Positions 1 through 8,131 of a stretch of DNA of 64,000 nt are shown in pieces. The position numbers and the translations under genes were made by a program. The stretch spans positions 1-64,000 of the forward strand of contig JACKLK010000016.1 of NCBI GenBank assembly GCA_024236015.1. The letters run 5' to 3'. The first letter of the stretch is position 1. Each line of letters opens with the position of its first letter. The DNA comes from Rhodoferax sp. (GTDB lineage Bacteria > Pseudomonadota > Gammaproteobacteria > Burkholderiales > Burkholderiaceae_C). The notes beneath the pieces were generated by a model. The model saw nothing but the letters and a program-made list of their open reading frames with translations. It was not told the DNA's origin and searched no databases.

Positions 1-746
1 CCGAGCCGGCCGAGGAAGTCTTCGCGGCTGGCCTCGAACACCTTGATCAGGCCTTCGACCGTCTTGCCGGGCGAGGCCAGCGGATGCGACACGCTGGCGT
101 CGACCGGGCAGATGGCTTCGACGCCGGCCAAGGGCTCGCGGATGATGCCGGAGAAGAACGACGAGGCGGCGCCATTGGGCCGGCCCGGGCGCACCGAGAC
201 GGTCATCAGCCGCGCCGCGCGGCCGTCGATGAAGCCCTTGCGCGTGTAGTCCGAGACCAGGTGTTCGCAGATCAGCTTCTGGATGCCGTACGAGGACTGC
301 GGCGCCGGCAAGGTGTCGTCGGCGACCGGCGACGGCATCGGGATGGCCGCGTCGGGGCCGAACACCGCGACCGAACTGGAGAACACGAAACGGGTCGGCT
401 TGCCGCTGGCCTGGCCGCAGGCGCGCAATGCGTCGAGCAAGGCGCGTGTGCTGTCCAGGTTCGAGCGCATGCCGAGTTCGAAGTCGAGTTCGCATTCGCC
501 GGACACCGCCGAGGCCAGGTGGAACACACCGTCGAAGGTTTCCGTCTTGAGCGCCTCGCATTGCGACAGCAGCGGTCCGGTGCGGTCCTGCACGCGCGCG
601 TCGGCGACGAGGTCGGCGGGGGACGCGACCTGGTCCGTCAACACCAGGGTCTTGATGGTCTGGCCGGCGAGCGTGCCGCGTGCGAGCAGGGTGCGGGCCA
701 GGCGCGCGCCGACAAATCCGCCGCCGCCGGTGATCAGCAATTTCAT
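1..746 (-). CDS. denD: D-erythronate dehydrogenase-like NAD-dependent epimerase/dehydratase (3' truncated)
   Basis: The extended-SDR N-terminus MKLLITGGGGFVGARL starts at 746 and gives a Gly-rich NAD-binding loop. SSSVAVFG and a downstream SSYGIQKLICEH (Tyr-x-x-x-Lys) supply the SDR catalytic residues. The segment VSVRPGRPNGAASSFFSGI is typical of the DenD branch, which oxidises D-erythronate at C2 to 2-oxo-tetronate in four-carbon acid sugar catabolism. The reading frame runs off the left edge, so the C-terminus is missing. It lies 63 bp downstream of the GST/oxygenase operon on the same strand and may be co-transcribed with it. Family assignment is good. The exact substrate is inferred. Confidence 0.75.
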   Translation of the reverse strand, partial: MKLLITGGGGFVGARLARTLLARGTLAGQTIKTLVLTDQVASPADLVADARVQDRTGPLLSQCEALKTETFDGVFHLASAVSGECELDFELGMRSNLDSTRALLDALRACGQASGKPTRFVFSSSVAVFGPDAAIPMPSPVADDTLPAPQSSYGIQKLICEHLVSDYTRKGFIDGRAARLMTVSVRPGRPNGAASSFFSGIIREPLAGVEAICPVDASVSHPLASPGKTVEGLIKVFEASREDFLGRL

Positions 747-809
747 GACTGCAAGTCCTTCGTGGTTCAGGGAGCGGACAGTGTAGTGCGCACCACGGCC
801 ACCGCAGCC

Positions 810-1445
810 TTACAGCGCCGGATCGATGATGCCCGGCATCGCGATGAAGCCGGGTCGATGGCGCATGGCGTGGATCCATGCCTGCAGCGCGGGATAACAG
901 CGCAGGTCGAGCCGCGCCTCGCCAGCCAGCGCGGCATACGGAAAACACGCGATGTCGGCGATGCTGGGTTCGCGTCCGGCCAGCCAGGACTGGCCGCGGT
1001 AGTGGTGCTCGGCCAGCGTATCGTCGAGCAGGCGCAGCGCCGTGTGGCCTTGTTGTTCGCAACGCGCGATGTCCGCCGGCAGGCCGAAGCTGTGGTGCAG
1101 CCGGACGGCGGAGATGCTGCGCGTGAGATCGTCGGCCGTGGACAGCCACAGCTGGATGCGGCCGCGGGCCTGCGCGTCGTCGGGGTACCAGTGTCCGCCC
1201 GGCGTGTCGTAGCGGCTCGCCAGGTACACCAGGCCGGCCTGCGCGTCGCGCAGCACGAAGCCGTCGTCGTCGAGCACCGGCAACTGGCCCAGCGGGTTGA
1301 CGTTCTGCACGAATGCGTCCGACTTGTGCGCACGACCGGGATGGAAGTCGACCGGGACACGTTCGAAGGGCAGGCCCAGCCAATGCATCAGCAACCGCAA
1401 CTTGTAGCAGTTGCCCGAGAGTTCGTAGTCGTACAGGCGGATCAT
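810..1445 (-). CDS. Glutathione S-transferase-fold protein, NdmE-like partner candidate
   Basis: The 211-residue protein starts MIRLYDYELSGNCYKLRL and has a thioredoxin-fold N-terminal GST domain with the cis-Pro region LGQLPVLDDDG (about residues 52-62). An all-helical C-terminal domain contains the N-capping box-like stretch EPSIADIACFPY. The start codon overlaps the stop of the upstream oxygenase gene (ATGA, 1442-1445), so the two are translationally coupled. Known GSTs detoxify electrophiles or act in aromatic catabolism. In the caffeine pathway the GST-like NdmE has a structural role in the NdmC/NdmD/NdmE demethylase. The operon context makes a structural subunit an attractive inference, but a catalytic GST cannot be excluded. 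Confidence 0.8.
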   Translation of the reverse strand: MIRLYDYELSGNCYKLRLLMHWLGLPFERVPVDFHPGRAHKSDAFVQNVNPLGQLPVLDDDGFVLRDAQAGLVYLASRYDTPGGHWYPDDAQARGRIQLWLSTADDLTRSISAVRLHHSFGLPADIARCEQQGHTALRLLDDTLAEHHYRGQSWLAGREPSIADIACFPYAALAGEARLDLRCYPALQAWIHAMRHRPGFIAMPGIIDPAL

Positions 1446-2314
1446 GCGGCGGTCGGGGCGTGCACGCCGAAGCGCACATCGCGCTGGCGCAACCAGCGCC
1501 GGTAGGTCGCCGCCGTCAGGTCGCAGCGCATGTGGGCCTCCAGCGGCCCGCTCAGCGGCAGCCGGCGCGGACGGTGACTCTCGAGAATGGGCTTGTCCTG
1601 GCCGAAGATCATGTGCTGGAACGCGATCATGTCCGCGTCGGACAACACGTCCTCGAAATAGACGAGCAGCACGTGGGCGATCACCTGTTCCTCGTCCAGC
1701 GGCTGCACGAACAGGCAGATCACGTCCCGCTCGCCGTCGCGGTTGGGACAGGACTTGTACAGCGCCGCCGTGAAAGGCTGCATCACCCGGTACTGGTACT
1801 GGGCGTCGATGCCGTCCGCGGCCGATGCCGACGCGCGGGGCTGGAAGAAGTGGCAGTCGGTGGCCCAGATCTCGCCGGTGGCCGGGTCGACCTGCGCGCG
1901 GTACGGCGCCACCTCGGTATGCGGCACCTTGCCCAGCGTGCCGGTGTGCACATACGGGAAATGGCCGATGTCCAGGAAGTTCTCCACCACCCGCAGGCCG
2001 GAAGTGGCCACGCCGATGCCGCCGCAGTCGACGATGCGACGGCCCGGTTGTGCGTATTCGGGCAGGTCGAACAAGGCGGGCGCGGTGCCATCGCCGGCCA
2101 GGACCCAGAGGTAGCCGTAACACTGCCGGATCGGCATGGCGCTGCCGTCGGCGCTGCAGTGCGGCGCGCCGTCGGCGTCCTGCCACAGCAGCAGGTCATT
2201 GCCCAGCAGCCGCGTCGTCACGGGGTGCTCGGAATCGGTGCCCCGCAGTTGCGCCGCGGAGCCGACGGTCAGCCAGTCGTTGCGCAGGTTGGGGTCGGTG
2301 GTGCAGAACGGCAT
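1442..2314 (-). CDS. Rieske-type oxygenase catalytic subunit lacking its Rieske cluster
   Basis: The 290-residue protein keeps the mononuclear non-haem iron site of Rieske oxygenases. ENFLDIGHFPYVH at 111-123 gives His118, His123 and bridging Asp115, and GQDKP near 239-242 gives the third ligand Asp240. The N-terminus resembles a Rieske domain (LLLWQDADGA, 41-50) but jumps almost directly to YGYLWVLAGDG (67-75). Both the Cys-x-His and Cys-x-x-His loops are absent, so no [2Fe-2S] cluster can form. The adjacent gene 4 bp upstream supplies an intact Rieske domain. NdmC of the 7-methylxanthine demethylase has the same lack of a Rieske cluster. The substrate is unknown. The position beside pseudouridine and nucleoside salvage genes hints at a modified base or nucleoside. 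Confidence 0.85.
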   Translation of the reverse strand: MPFCTTDPNLRNDWLTVGSAAQLRGTDSEHPVTTRLLGNDLLLWQDADGAPHCSADGSAMPIRQCYGYLWVLAGDGTAPALFDLPEYAQPGRRIVDCGGIGVATSGLRVVENFLDIGHFPYVHTGTLGKVPHTEVAPYRAQVDPATGEIWATDCHFFQPRASASAADGIDAQYQYRVMQPFTAALYKSCPNRDGERDVICLFVQPLDEEQVIAHVLLVYFEDVLSDADMIAFQHMIFGQDKPILESHRPRRLPLSGPLEAHMRCDLTAATYRRWLRQRDVRFGVHAPTAA

Positions 2315-2318
2315 GGGG

Positions 2319-2978
2319 TCAGCTCCGTGGGTGTTCGATCCGCGCGCGCAGCAGGCGCAGCGCGTTGAACAACGTGGCCACCGCGGCGTCCGATGGTGCC
2401 GCCTCGCTCGCCACGTGTAGCACACACGTGTCGGCGGCGGCGTCGAGGACCCACAGATGCAGCGTATGGCCGGCCCAGTGGCCGCGCCACCGGCACGGAC
2501 CGGCCGGCGCGAACTCCAGTGCCGCCAGCGCGGCGTCGACCGTGGCCGACGCTGCCGCCACGGCCATCGAGCGCAGGAACCGGGGGGGCGCCACACCGGG
2601 CGGATCATCCGCAGGCGCGGCGGCGTCGCTGTCCAGCGCCACCCAGACCATGCCCTGGCGCTCCACGGCGGCATAGGTCTTGACGCAGACCTTGCCCGGA
2701 ACCGGTTGCTGCGGCATCGCCGGAATGGCGACACACCGGCCGCTGCCCTCGGCATATTCCCAGCCATGGTAGGCACAGGCCAGCCGGTCACCCAGCACCC
2801 GGCCCAGGCTCAGCGCGACACCGCGGTGCGGGCAGCGGTCTTCCCAGGCCTGGATCGTTCCGGAGGCGCCGCGCCACACGGCCAGATCCTGCCCACGCAG
2901 CTGCACGGCGATGACCGCGCCGGTGGCCGACACCCGCTGTGCAGGCAGGGCCGGGTACCAGTTGCAGGGTGAGGTCAT
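2319..2978 (-). CDS. Stand-alone Rieske [2Fe-2S] subunit with vestigial catalytic domain
   Basis: The 219-residue protein has a complete Rieske motif: RCPHRG (Cys49, His51) and CAYHGWEY (Cys68, His71), followed by the usual VAIPAMPQQ and VWVALDSD strands. The C-terminal 100 residues look like a shortened, alanine-rich helix-grip remnant without the Asn-x-x-Asp-x-x-His-x(4)-His iron site. It complements the downstream gene, which has the iron site but no cluster. I place the start at 2978 (MTSPCNWYPA) rather than an upstream ATG at 3032, because the latter extension would run deep into the divergent promoter. No flavin or plant-ferredoxin reductase is encoded in the window, so the electron donor must lie elsewhere. 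Confidence 0.85.
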   Translation of the reverse strand: MTSPCNWYPALPAQRVSATGAVIAVQLRGQDLAVWRGASGTIQAWEDRCPHRGVALSLGRVLGDRLACAYHGWEYAEGSGRCVAIPAMPQQPVPGKVCVKTYAAVERQGMVWVALDSDAAAPADDPPGVAPPRFLRSMAVAAASATVDAALAALEFAPAGPCRWRGHWAGHTLHLWVLDAAADTCVLHVASEAAPSDAAVATLFNALRLLRARIEHPRS

Positions 2979-3026
2979 GGGGTGATTGTCTTCAATTCGT
3001 CGCCATGCCCAATGTGGCGTCACTAG

Positions 3027-3046
3027 AATCAAACCTTATTTTGATT
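3027..3046. promoter_or_regulatory. Inverted repeat in the divergent oxygenase/psuK promoter region
   Basis: AATCAAA and TTTGATT form perfect 7-bp arms around a 6-bp spacer, in an 85-bp AT-richer gap between divergent genes. Its position 18 bp before the psuK start and 49 bp from the Rieske gene start suits an operator. The HTH-bearing kinase next to it is a candidate ligand-responsive binder, but that link is inferred. Confidence 0.4.
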
Positions 3047-3063
3047 TGCCAACACTTGTTTGC

Positions 3064-4191
3064 ATGACGGCGCGTGAACAACAAATCCTGGCCCTGCTGC
3101 GCGCCGACCCGCTGATCGCGCAGCAGACGCTGGCCGATCGGCTCGGCATCAGCCGCGCGGCCGTGGCCGGCCACGTGATGCAGCTCACGCGCAAGGGCTA
3201 CATCGTCGGCCGCGGCTACGTGCTGGCCCAGCCGCGATTCGTGCTCGCCATCGGTGCGGCCAACATGGACATCACCGGCACCACGACCCATCCGCTGGTG
3301 GCCCAGGACTCCACGCCCGGGCAGGTGCGCTGCGCGCCCGGCGGCGTGGCGCGCAACGTGGCGGAGAACCTGGCCCGGCTGGGCCGCGACGTCCGCCTGA
3401 TCAGCGCCGTCGGCGACGACCTGTACGGCCGCACCCTGCTCGAGAGTACCCGGCGCGCCGGCGTGGATGTGCAACTGTGCCCGGTGCTGCCGGGGCAGTC
3501 CACGTCCACGTATCTGTCACTGCATGGCCCGGATGGCGACATGGCGCTGGCGCTCAACGACATGGCCATCCTGGAGCAGCTCACCCCCGAGCGGCTGAGC
3601 GCCAGCGCCGATCTGCTGCGCCATGCCGATGCGGCGCTGATCGATGGCAACCTGCCCGAGGCCAGCCTGGCCTGGGCCATCTCCCAGGCCGGCGACACGC
3701 CCGTGTTCGCCGAGCCGGTGTCGGCATTCAAGTGCCGCCGGCTGCTGCCCTGGCTGGGGCAGATCCATACGCTCAAGGCGAACCGGCTCGAGGCCGGGGC
3801 GCTGACCGGCCAGGCCGTCGACAGCGACGCCGACGTGGTGGCCGCGGCTGGCGCGCTGCTCGGGCGCGGCCTGCGCCAGGTGGTGCTGAGCCTGGGCGCG
3901 CGGGGCCTGTACTGGTGTGATCACACGGGCGCGAGCGGCTGGCAGCCCGCGTTGCCGGTGGCCGAGGTCCATGCGACGGGCGCCGGCGACGCCGTCATGG
4001 CCGGACTGATGCATGCCTGCCTGGACGGCGCGCCCTTGCGCGATGCCGTCGCGTTTGCCGCTGCCTGTGCAGCCTTGACACTGGCCGTACCCCAGGCCAA
4101 CCATCCGAACCTGTCGCCGGCCAGCGTGCAGCAGCAGCTGTTGCACCGGGCAACGCGCACCGCGGCGCCGGAACCTGCGCACAGGCCCTGA
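3064..4191 (+). CDS. psuK: Pseudouridine kinase, PfkB family, with N-terminal winged HTH
   Basis: The 375-residue protein begins with a winged helix-turn-helix of about 55 residues (TLADRLGISRAAVAGHVMQL) and continues into a ribokinase-fold domain. LAIGAANMDITG opens the PfkB domain, CAPGGVARNVAENLARLG binds the ribosyl moiety, and ATGAGDAVMAG holds the anion hole and catalytic base Asp309. PsuK phosphorylates pseudouridine at the 5'-OH. The next gene, psuG, cleaves the product, and the pair fixes the assignment. I chose ATG 3064 because the HTH begins directly there; an upstream ATG (2986) would overlap the divergent promoter. The HTH suggests autoregulation or regulation of the divergent operon. 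Confidence 0.9.
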   Translation: MTAREQQILALLRADPLIAQQTLADRLGISRAAVAGHVMQLTRKGYIVGRGYVLAQPRFVLAIGAANMDITGTTTHPLVAQDSTPGQVRCAPGGVARNVAENLARLGRDVRLISAVGDDLYGRTLLESTRRAGVDVQLCPVLPGQSTSTYLSLHGPDGDMALALNDMAILEQLTPERLSASADLLRHADAALIDGNLPEASLAWAISQAGDTPVFAEPVSAFKCRRLLPWLGQIHTLKANRLEAGALTGQAVDSDADVVAAAGALLGRGLRQVVLSLGARGLYWCDHTGASGWQPALPVAEVHATGAGDAVMAGLMHACLDGAPLRDAVAFAAACAALTLAVPQANHPNLSPASVQQQLLHRATRTAAPEPAHRP

Positions 4192-4220
4192 GCGACACGA
4201 TTCAACGGGAACCACACCCC

Positions 4221-5180
4221 ATGCCCACCCCTCCCTACCTCGACATCCATCCCGACGTGGCGCAGGCCCTGGCCGAGCAGCGGCCGGTCGTCGCCCTCGA
4301 ATCGACCATCATCTCGCACGGCATGCCGTATCCGGCCAACGTGGCCACCGCCTTGCGGGTCGAACAGGAGATCCGTGCCCATGGCGCCGTTCCGGCCACC
4401 ATCGCGATCCTGGACGGACGGCTCAAGGCCGGGCTGACGCCGGCGCAGATCGAGGCACTGGGACGGGGCGGGCCGGCCGTGGCCAAGGCCAGCCGGCGCG
4501 ACCTGCCGTTCATCGTGACCAGCGGCGCCATGGGGGCGACCACGGTTGCGTCGACGATGATCGTGGCCGCGATGGCCGGCATCCGGGTGTTTGCCACCGG
4601 CGGCATCGGTGGCGTGCACCGCGGCGCACAGCAGAGTTTCGACGTGTCGGCCGACCTGCAGGAACTGGCCCGTACCTCGGTTGCCGTGGTCTGCGCCGGC
4701 GCCAAGTCCATCCTGGACCTGCCGCTGACACTGGAATACCTGGAAACCCATGGCGTGCCGGTCATCGGTTATCGCACCCGGACGCTGCCGGCGTTCTTCA
4801 CGGTGGACAGCGACAGCATGGTCGACTACCGGCTCGACAGTGCCCTGCAGATCGCGCAGGCCATGCAGGCCAAATGGGCAATGGGACTGCAAGGCGGCCT
4901 GGTCGTGGCCAATCCGGTGCCGCAGGCGTTCGCGATGCCGCGCGCGCGCATGGACGCGGCGATCGCGCAGGCGCTGCAGGAGGCCGAACGCCAGAAGGTC
5001 GGCGGCAAGGAGGTCACGCCGTTCCTGCTGGCGCGGGTGTCGGAACTGACCGGCGGCGACAGCCTGGCAACCAACATCGAACTGGTGCTCAACAATGCCC
5101 GACTGGCCAGTGCCATTGCCGTGCAATATGGGCAGATCGGTGGTTATGATGCGGTCATCGCGAGTCCCGCAATCGTTTGA
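4221..5180 (+). CDS. psuG: Pseudouridine-5'-phosphate glycosidase
   Basis: The 319-residue protein shows the family hallmarks ALESTIISHGMPYPAN near the N-terminus, a Gly-rich GGIGGVHRG segment, VVCAGAKSILDLPLTLEYLET with the catalytic Lys, and the C-terminal GGKEVTPFLLARVSELT. PsuG is a manganese enzyme that splits the C-C glycosidic bond of pseudouridine 5'-phosphate to uracil and ribose 5-phosphate. Its length matches the E. coli protein (about 312). It lies 29 bp after psuK and before a nucleoside ABC transporter, making a complete import-to-uracil route for pseudouridine. Confidence 0.96.
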   Translation: MPTPPYLDIHPDVAQALAEQRPVVALESTIISHGMPYPANVATALRVEQEIRAHGAVPATIAILDGRLKAGLTPAQIEALGRGGPAVAKASRRDLPFIVTSGAMGATTVASTMIVAAMAGIRVFATGGIGGVHRGAQQSFDVSADLQELARTSVAVVCAGAKSILDLPLTLEYLETHGVPVIGYRTRTLPAFFTVDSDSMVDYRLDSALQIAQAMQAKWAMGLQGGLVVANPVPQAFAMPRARMDAAIAQALQEAERQKVGGKEVTPFLLARVSELTGGDSLATNIELVLNNARLASAIAVQYGQIGGYDAVIASPAIV

Positions 5181-5309
5181 CGCATGTGGCCTTCGGCGTG
5201 TGCCGGTGATGCCGCATGGGGAAAGCCCCGATTGCCGCCCCTGACCGGGCGTCCTAGGCTCGCGGCTGATGAGTCCGCATTCCAACTTCAACCTCGAAAG
5301 ACCTTCACC

Positions 5310-6284
5310 ATGAAACTCCAGACCCAACTCGGGATTCTTGCCGTCGCGCTGGCCGCGAGCTTTCAAGCCATGGCGGAGCCCGCCATCGTGTACGACCTGG
5401 GCGGCAAGTTCGACAAGTCCTTCAACGAGGCGGCCTACAACGGCATGGAGCGCTGGAAGAAGGAAACCGGCAAGAACTACCTCGAATTCGAAGTGTCCAA
5501 CGAGTCGCAGCGCGAGCAGGCGATCCGCCGCATGGCCGAGAAGGGCGCCAGCCCGATCATCGCGATGAGCTTCAGCCAGGCCTCGGCCATCGAGAAGGTC
5601 GCCAAGGAATTCCCCAAGCTCAAGTTCGCCATCATCGACATGGTGGTCGACCTGCCCAACGTGCAGTCGGTGGTGTTCAAGGAGCAGGAGGGCAGCTTCC
5701 TGGTCGGCATGATGGCCGCCATGGCCAGCAAGACCGGCAAGGTCGGATTTGTCGGCGGCATGGACATCCCGTTGATCCGCAAGTTCGAATGCGGCTACGA
5801 GCAGGGCGCCAAATACGCCAACCCCAAGGCCGAGGTGTTCCAGAACATGACCGGCACCACGGGTGCGGCCTGGAACGACCCGGCACGTGGCGGTGAACTC
5901 GCCAAGGCCCAGTTCGCCAAGGGGGCCGACGTGATCTTTGCCGCGGCCGGCGGCACCGGCACCGGTGTCTACCAGGCCGCCAAGGACAGCGGCAAGCTGG
6001 CCATCGGCGTGGACAGCAACCAGAACCACCTGCAGCCCGGCACCATGCTGACCTCGATGCTCAAGCGTGTCGACGTGGCCGTGTACAACGTCTCCAAGAA
6101 CCACAAGCCGGGCATGTCGGTGCTCGGCCTGAAGGAAGACGGCGTCGGCTACGCGCTCGACAAGCACAACGAGAAACTGGTCACGGCCGACATGAAGAAG
6201 AAGGTCGAGGCTGCCAAGGCCGACATCATCGCCGGCAAGATCAAGGTCGCCGACTACATGGCCGACAACGCCTGCAAGTATTGA
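5310..6284 (+). CDS. bmpA: BMP-family nucleoside ABC transporter, periplasmic substrate-binding protein
   Basis: The 324-residue protein starts MKLQTQLGILAVALAASF with a Sec signal peptide cleaved near QAMAEP. The mature start IVYDLGGKFDKSFNEAAYNG is the classic BMP/PnrA/Med opening whose Asp and Asn contact purine or other nucleosides. Further on, GFVGGMDIPLIRKFECGYEQGA and GVDSNQNH are family signatures. There is no lipobox Cys, so it should be a soluble periplasmic receptor. It is followed by an ATPase and two permeases of the NupABC type. The pseudouridine genes upstream suggest it may take pseudouridine or other modified nucleosides. The earlier in-frame ATG (5184) lacks a signal peptide and is disfavoured. 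Confidence 0.93.
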   Translation: MKLQTQLGILAVALAASFQAMAEPAIVYDLGGKFDKSFNEAAYNGMERWKKETGKNYLEFEVSNESQREQAIRRMAEKGASPIIAMSFSQASAIEKVAKEFPKLKFAIIDMVVDLPNVQSVVFKEQEGSFLVGMMAAMASKTGKVGFVGGMDIPLIRKFECGYEQGAKYANPKAEVFQNMTGTTGAAWNDPARGGELAKAQFAKGADVIFAAAGGTGTGVYQAAKDSGKLAIGVDSNQNHLQPGTMLTSMLKRVDVAVYNVSKNHKPGMSVLGLKEDGVGYALDKHNEKLVTADMKKKVEAAKADIIAGKIKVADYMADNACKY

Positions 6285-6328
6285 TATCCGTCCGGAAATG
6301 ACGGTGTCATTCCCGTTGCCAGGGATCC

Positions 6329-6353
6329 GGAAAGGCGGCTGCGCCGCTTTTCC
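6329..6353 (+). terminator. Intergenic hairpin between bmpA and its ATPase gene
   Basis: Arms GGAAAGGCGGC and GCCGCTTTTCC pair (one G-T) around a TGC loop. It lies 44 bp after the bmpA stop in a 250-bp gap. There is only a short T tract, so it may act as an attenuator or RNA stabiliser that lowers ATPase and permease expression relative to the binding protein. Confidence 0.45.
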
Positions 6354-6534
6354 CCGTTGAGGCCATGAAGTTCTTGTCCGCGCGGACCGGTCGGGCGTCT
6401 GCAGCGCGCGCCGTACCCGCGTGTGGCGGTGTGGCTGCCGCTGCCCGCGGCATGCCCCTGCCGGACGCGACGACATCTTCATCACCCCGACGGGCCTGCG
6501 TTCCCCCCATTCCTTGAATCAGAGGTCGACCGCC

Positions 6535-8094
6535 TTGTCCGACGCACCTGCGGTCGAGATGCTGGGTATCAGCAAACGGTTTGGCCCGGTGCAGGCCAAC
6601 GCGGATGTGAACCTGACCGTGATGCAGGGCACGGTGCATGGCATCGTGGGCGAGAACGGCGCCGGCAAGAGCACGCTGATGTCGGTGCTGTACGGCTTCT
6701 ACACCAGCGACAGCGGCTCCATCAAGGTGTTCGGCCAGGAGGCGACGATCCGCAATGCGCATGAGGCGATCGCGCTGGGCATCGGCATGGTGCACCAGCA
6801 CTTCATGCTGGTCGACACGCTGACCGCGCTCGAGAACGTCATGCTGGGCGCCGAGCCCCATGTGCTGCTGCACAAGGCCGAAGCGGTGGTGCGTACCCGA
6901 CTGGCCGAACTGATGGCCTCGACCGGCCTGAAGGTGGCGCTCGACGCGCTGGTCGGCGACCTGTCGGTCGGCGACCGGCAGCGGCTGGAGATCCTCAAGG
7001 CCTTGTACCGCGGCGCCAAGGTGCTGATCCTGGACGAGCCCACGGCGGTATTGACACCGCAGGAGACCGAGCAGCTGTTCGGCGTGCTCGAGTTGCTGCG
7101 CGAACAGGGCACGACCATCCTGCTGATCACGCACAAGCTCAAGGAAGTGATGCGCCTGTGCGACCGGGTCACGGTGATGCGTGCCGGCCAGGTGGTCGAG
7201 GAGGTGGCGATCGCCGATGCCACCATCGAGGGGCTGGCCGAGGCCATGGTCGGGCGCAAGGTGCAGATGGGCCGTGTCGGCGACAGCGACCGGCCGCCGG
7301 GCGAGGTGATGCTGCAGGCGCAGGGCATCCATGTGCGCGATGCGATGAACGTGGTGCGCCTGCACGACCTGGCGATCGAACTGCGCGCCGGCGAGATCGT
7401 CGGTATTGCCGGTGTGTCCGGCAACGGGCAGAGCGAATTGCTCGAGGTCCTGTCGGGCCTGCTGGCACCCTTGCAGGGCCGGATGTCGCTGGCGGGCAAT
7501 ACCTTCGAGGCCGGCCACTGGATCGACCCGCAGACGGCGCGCGCACTGGGCGTGGCCCATGTGCCGGAAGACCGCCATGAGCGCGCGATGGTCATGAGTT
7601 TCGATGCCTGGGAGTCGGCCGTGCTGGGCTACCAGGGCCTGCCGCAGTATTGCCAGCGCGGCTGGATGCGGCATCCGCAGATGCGCAAGGCGACCGTCGA
7701 CATGATGGAGCGGTTCGACGTGCGACCGCGCGATGCGCAGCTGTCGTGTGCGAGCTTTTCCGGCGGCAACCAGCAAAAGCTGGTGCTGGCACGCGAGCTC
7801 GGGCAATCGCCCCGGATCCTGCTGGTGGGCCAGCCCACCCGCGGTGTCGACATCGGCGCCATCGAATTCATCTACGGGCAGCTCCGGGCCATGCGGGACG
7901 CCGGGTGTGCGGTGCTGGTGGTGTCCAGCGAACTGGACGAGATCCTGGCCTTGTCCGATCGTGTCATCGTCATGAACCAGGGCCGGGTCGCCGGCGAACT
8001 GCCGATCGCCGAATGCAACGAGAACACCCTGGGCATGCTGATGATCGGTGGCGGGCATGCCGCCGATGCTATTCCAGCCGGCGCCGCCGCATGA
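6535..8094 (+). CDS. Nucleoside ABC transporter ATP-binding protein (double ATPase, NupA-type)
   Basis: The 519-residue protein carries two fused ABC domains, as in NupA and monosaccharide CUT2 ATPases. The first has Walker A GENGAGKST, signature LSVGDRQ and Walker B VLILDEPTAVLT. The second has the degenerate Walker A GVSGNGQSE, signature SGGNQQK and LLVGQPTRGVD, and is probably catalytically weakened as is usual in this family. A TTG start at 6535 is chosen because AGAGG sits 9 bp upstream and the coding signal starts there. The longer ATG-initiated frame (6421) reads low-quality Arg/Cys-rich sequence. It works with the two permeases immediately downstream. Confidence 0.92.
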   Translation: MSDAPAVEMLGISKRFGPVQANADVNLTVMQGTVHGIVGENGAGKSTLMSVLYGFYTSDSGSIKVFGQEATIRNAHEAIALGIGMVHQHFMLVDTLTALENVMLGAEPHVLLHKAEAVVRTRLAELMASTGLKVALDALVGDLSVGDRQRLEILKALYRGAKVLILDEPTAVLTPQETEQLFGVLELLREQGTTILLITHKLKEVMRLCDRVTVMRAGQVVEEVAIADATIEGLAEAMVGRKVQMGRVGDSDRPPGEVMLQAQGIHVRDAMNVVRLHDLAIELRAGEIVGIAGVSGNGQSELLEVLSGLLAPLQGRMSLAGNTFEAGHWIDPQTARALGVAHVPEDRHERAMVMSFDAWESAVLGYQGLPQYCQRGWMRHPQMRKATVDMMERFDVRPRDAQLSCASFSGGNQQKLVLARELGQSPRILLVGQPTRGVDIGAIEFIYGQLRAMRDAGCAVLVVSSELDEILALSDRVIVMNQGRVAGELPIAECNENTLGMLMIGGGHAADAIPAGAAA

Positions 8095-8131
8095 ACCCGT
8101 CGCATTCCGCCGCTCCGCGCAAGGGGGCCCC

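Noticed and set aside
810..2186. A 458-residue minus-strand frame suggesting an oxygenase-GST fusion
   Set aside because: The N-terminal half is a shadow of the oxygenase, which is coded in another frame. Only the GST part from 1445 has domain signatures, and ATGA overlap explains the continuity.
2979..3032. Longer Rieske protein starting at 3032
   Set aside because: The added 18 residues have no similarity to Rieske proteins and would occupy the divergent promoter. The homologous start MTSPCNWYPA fits the family.
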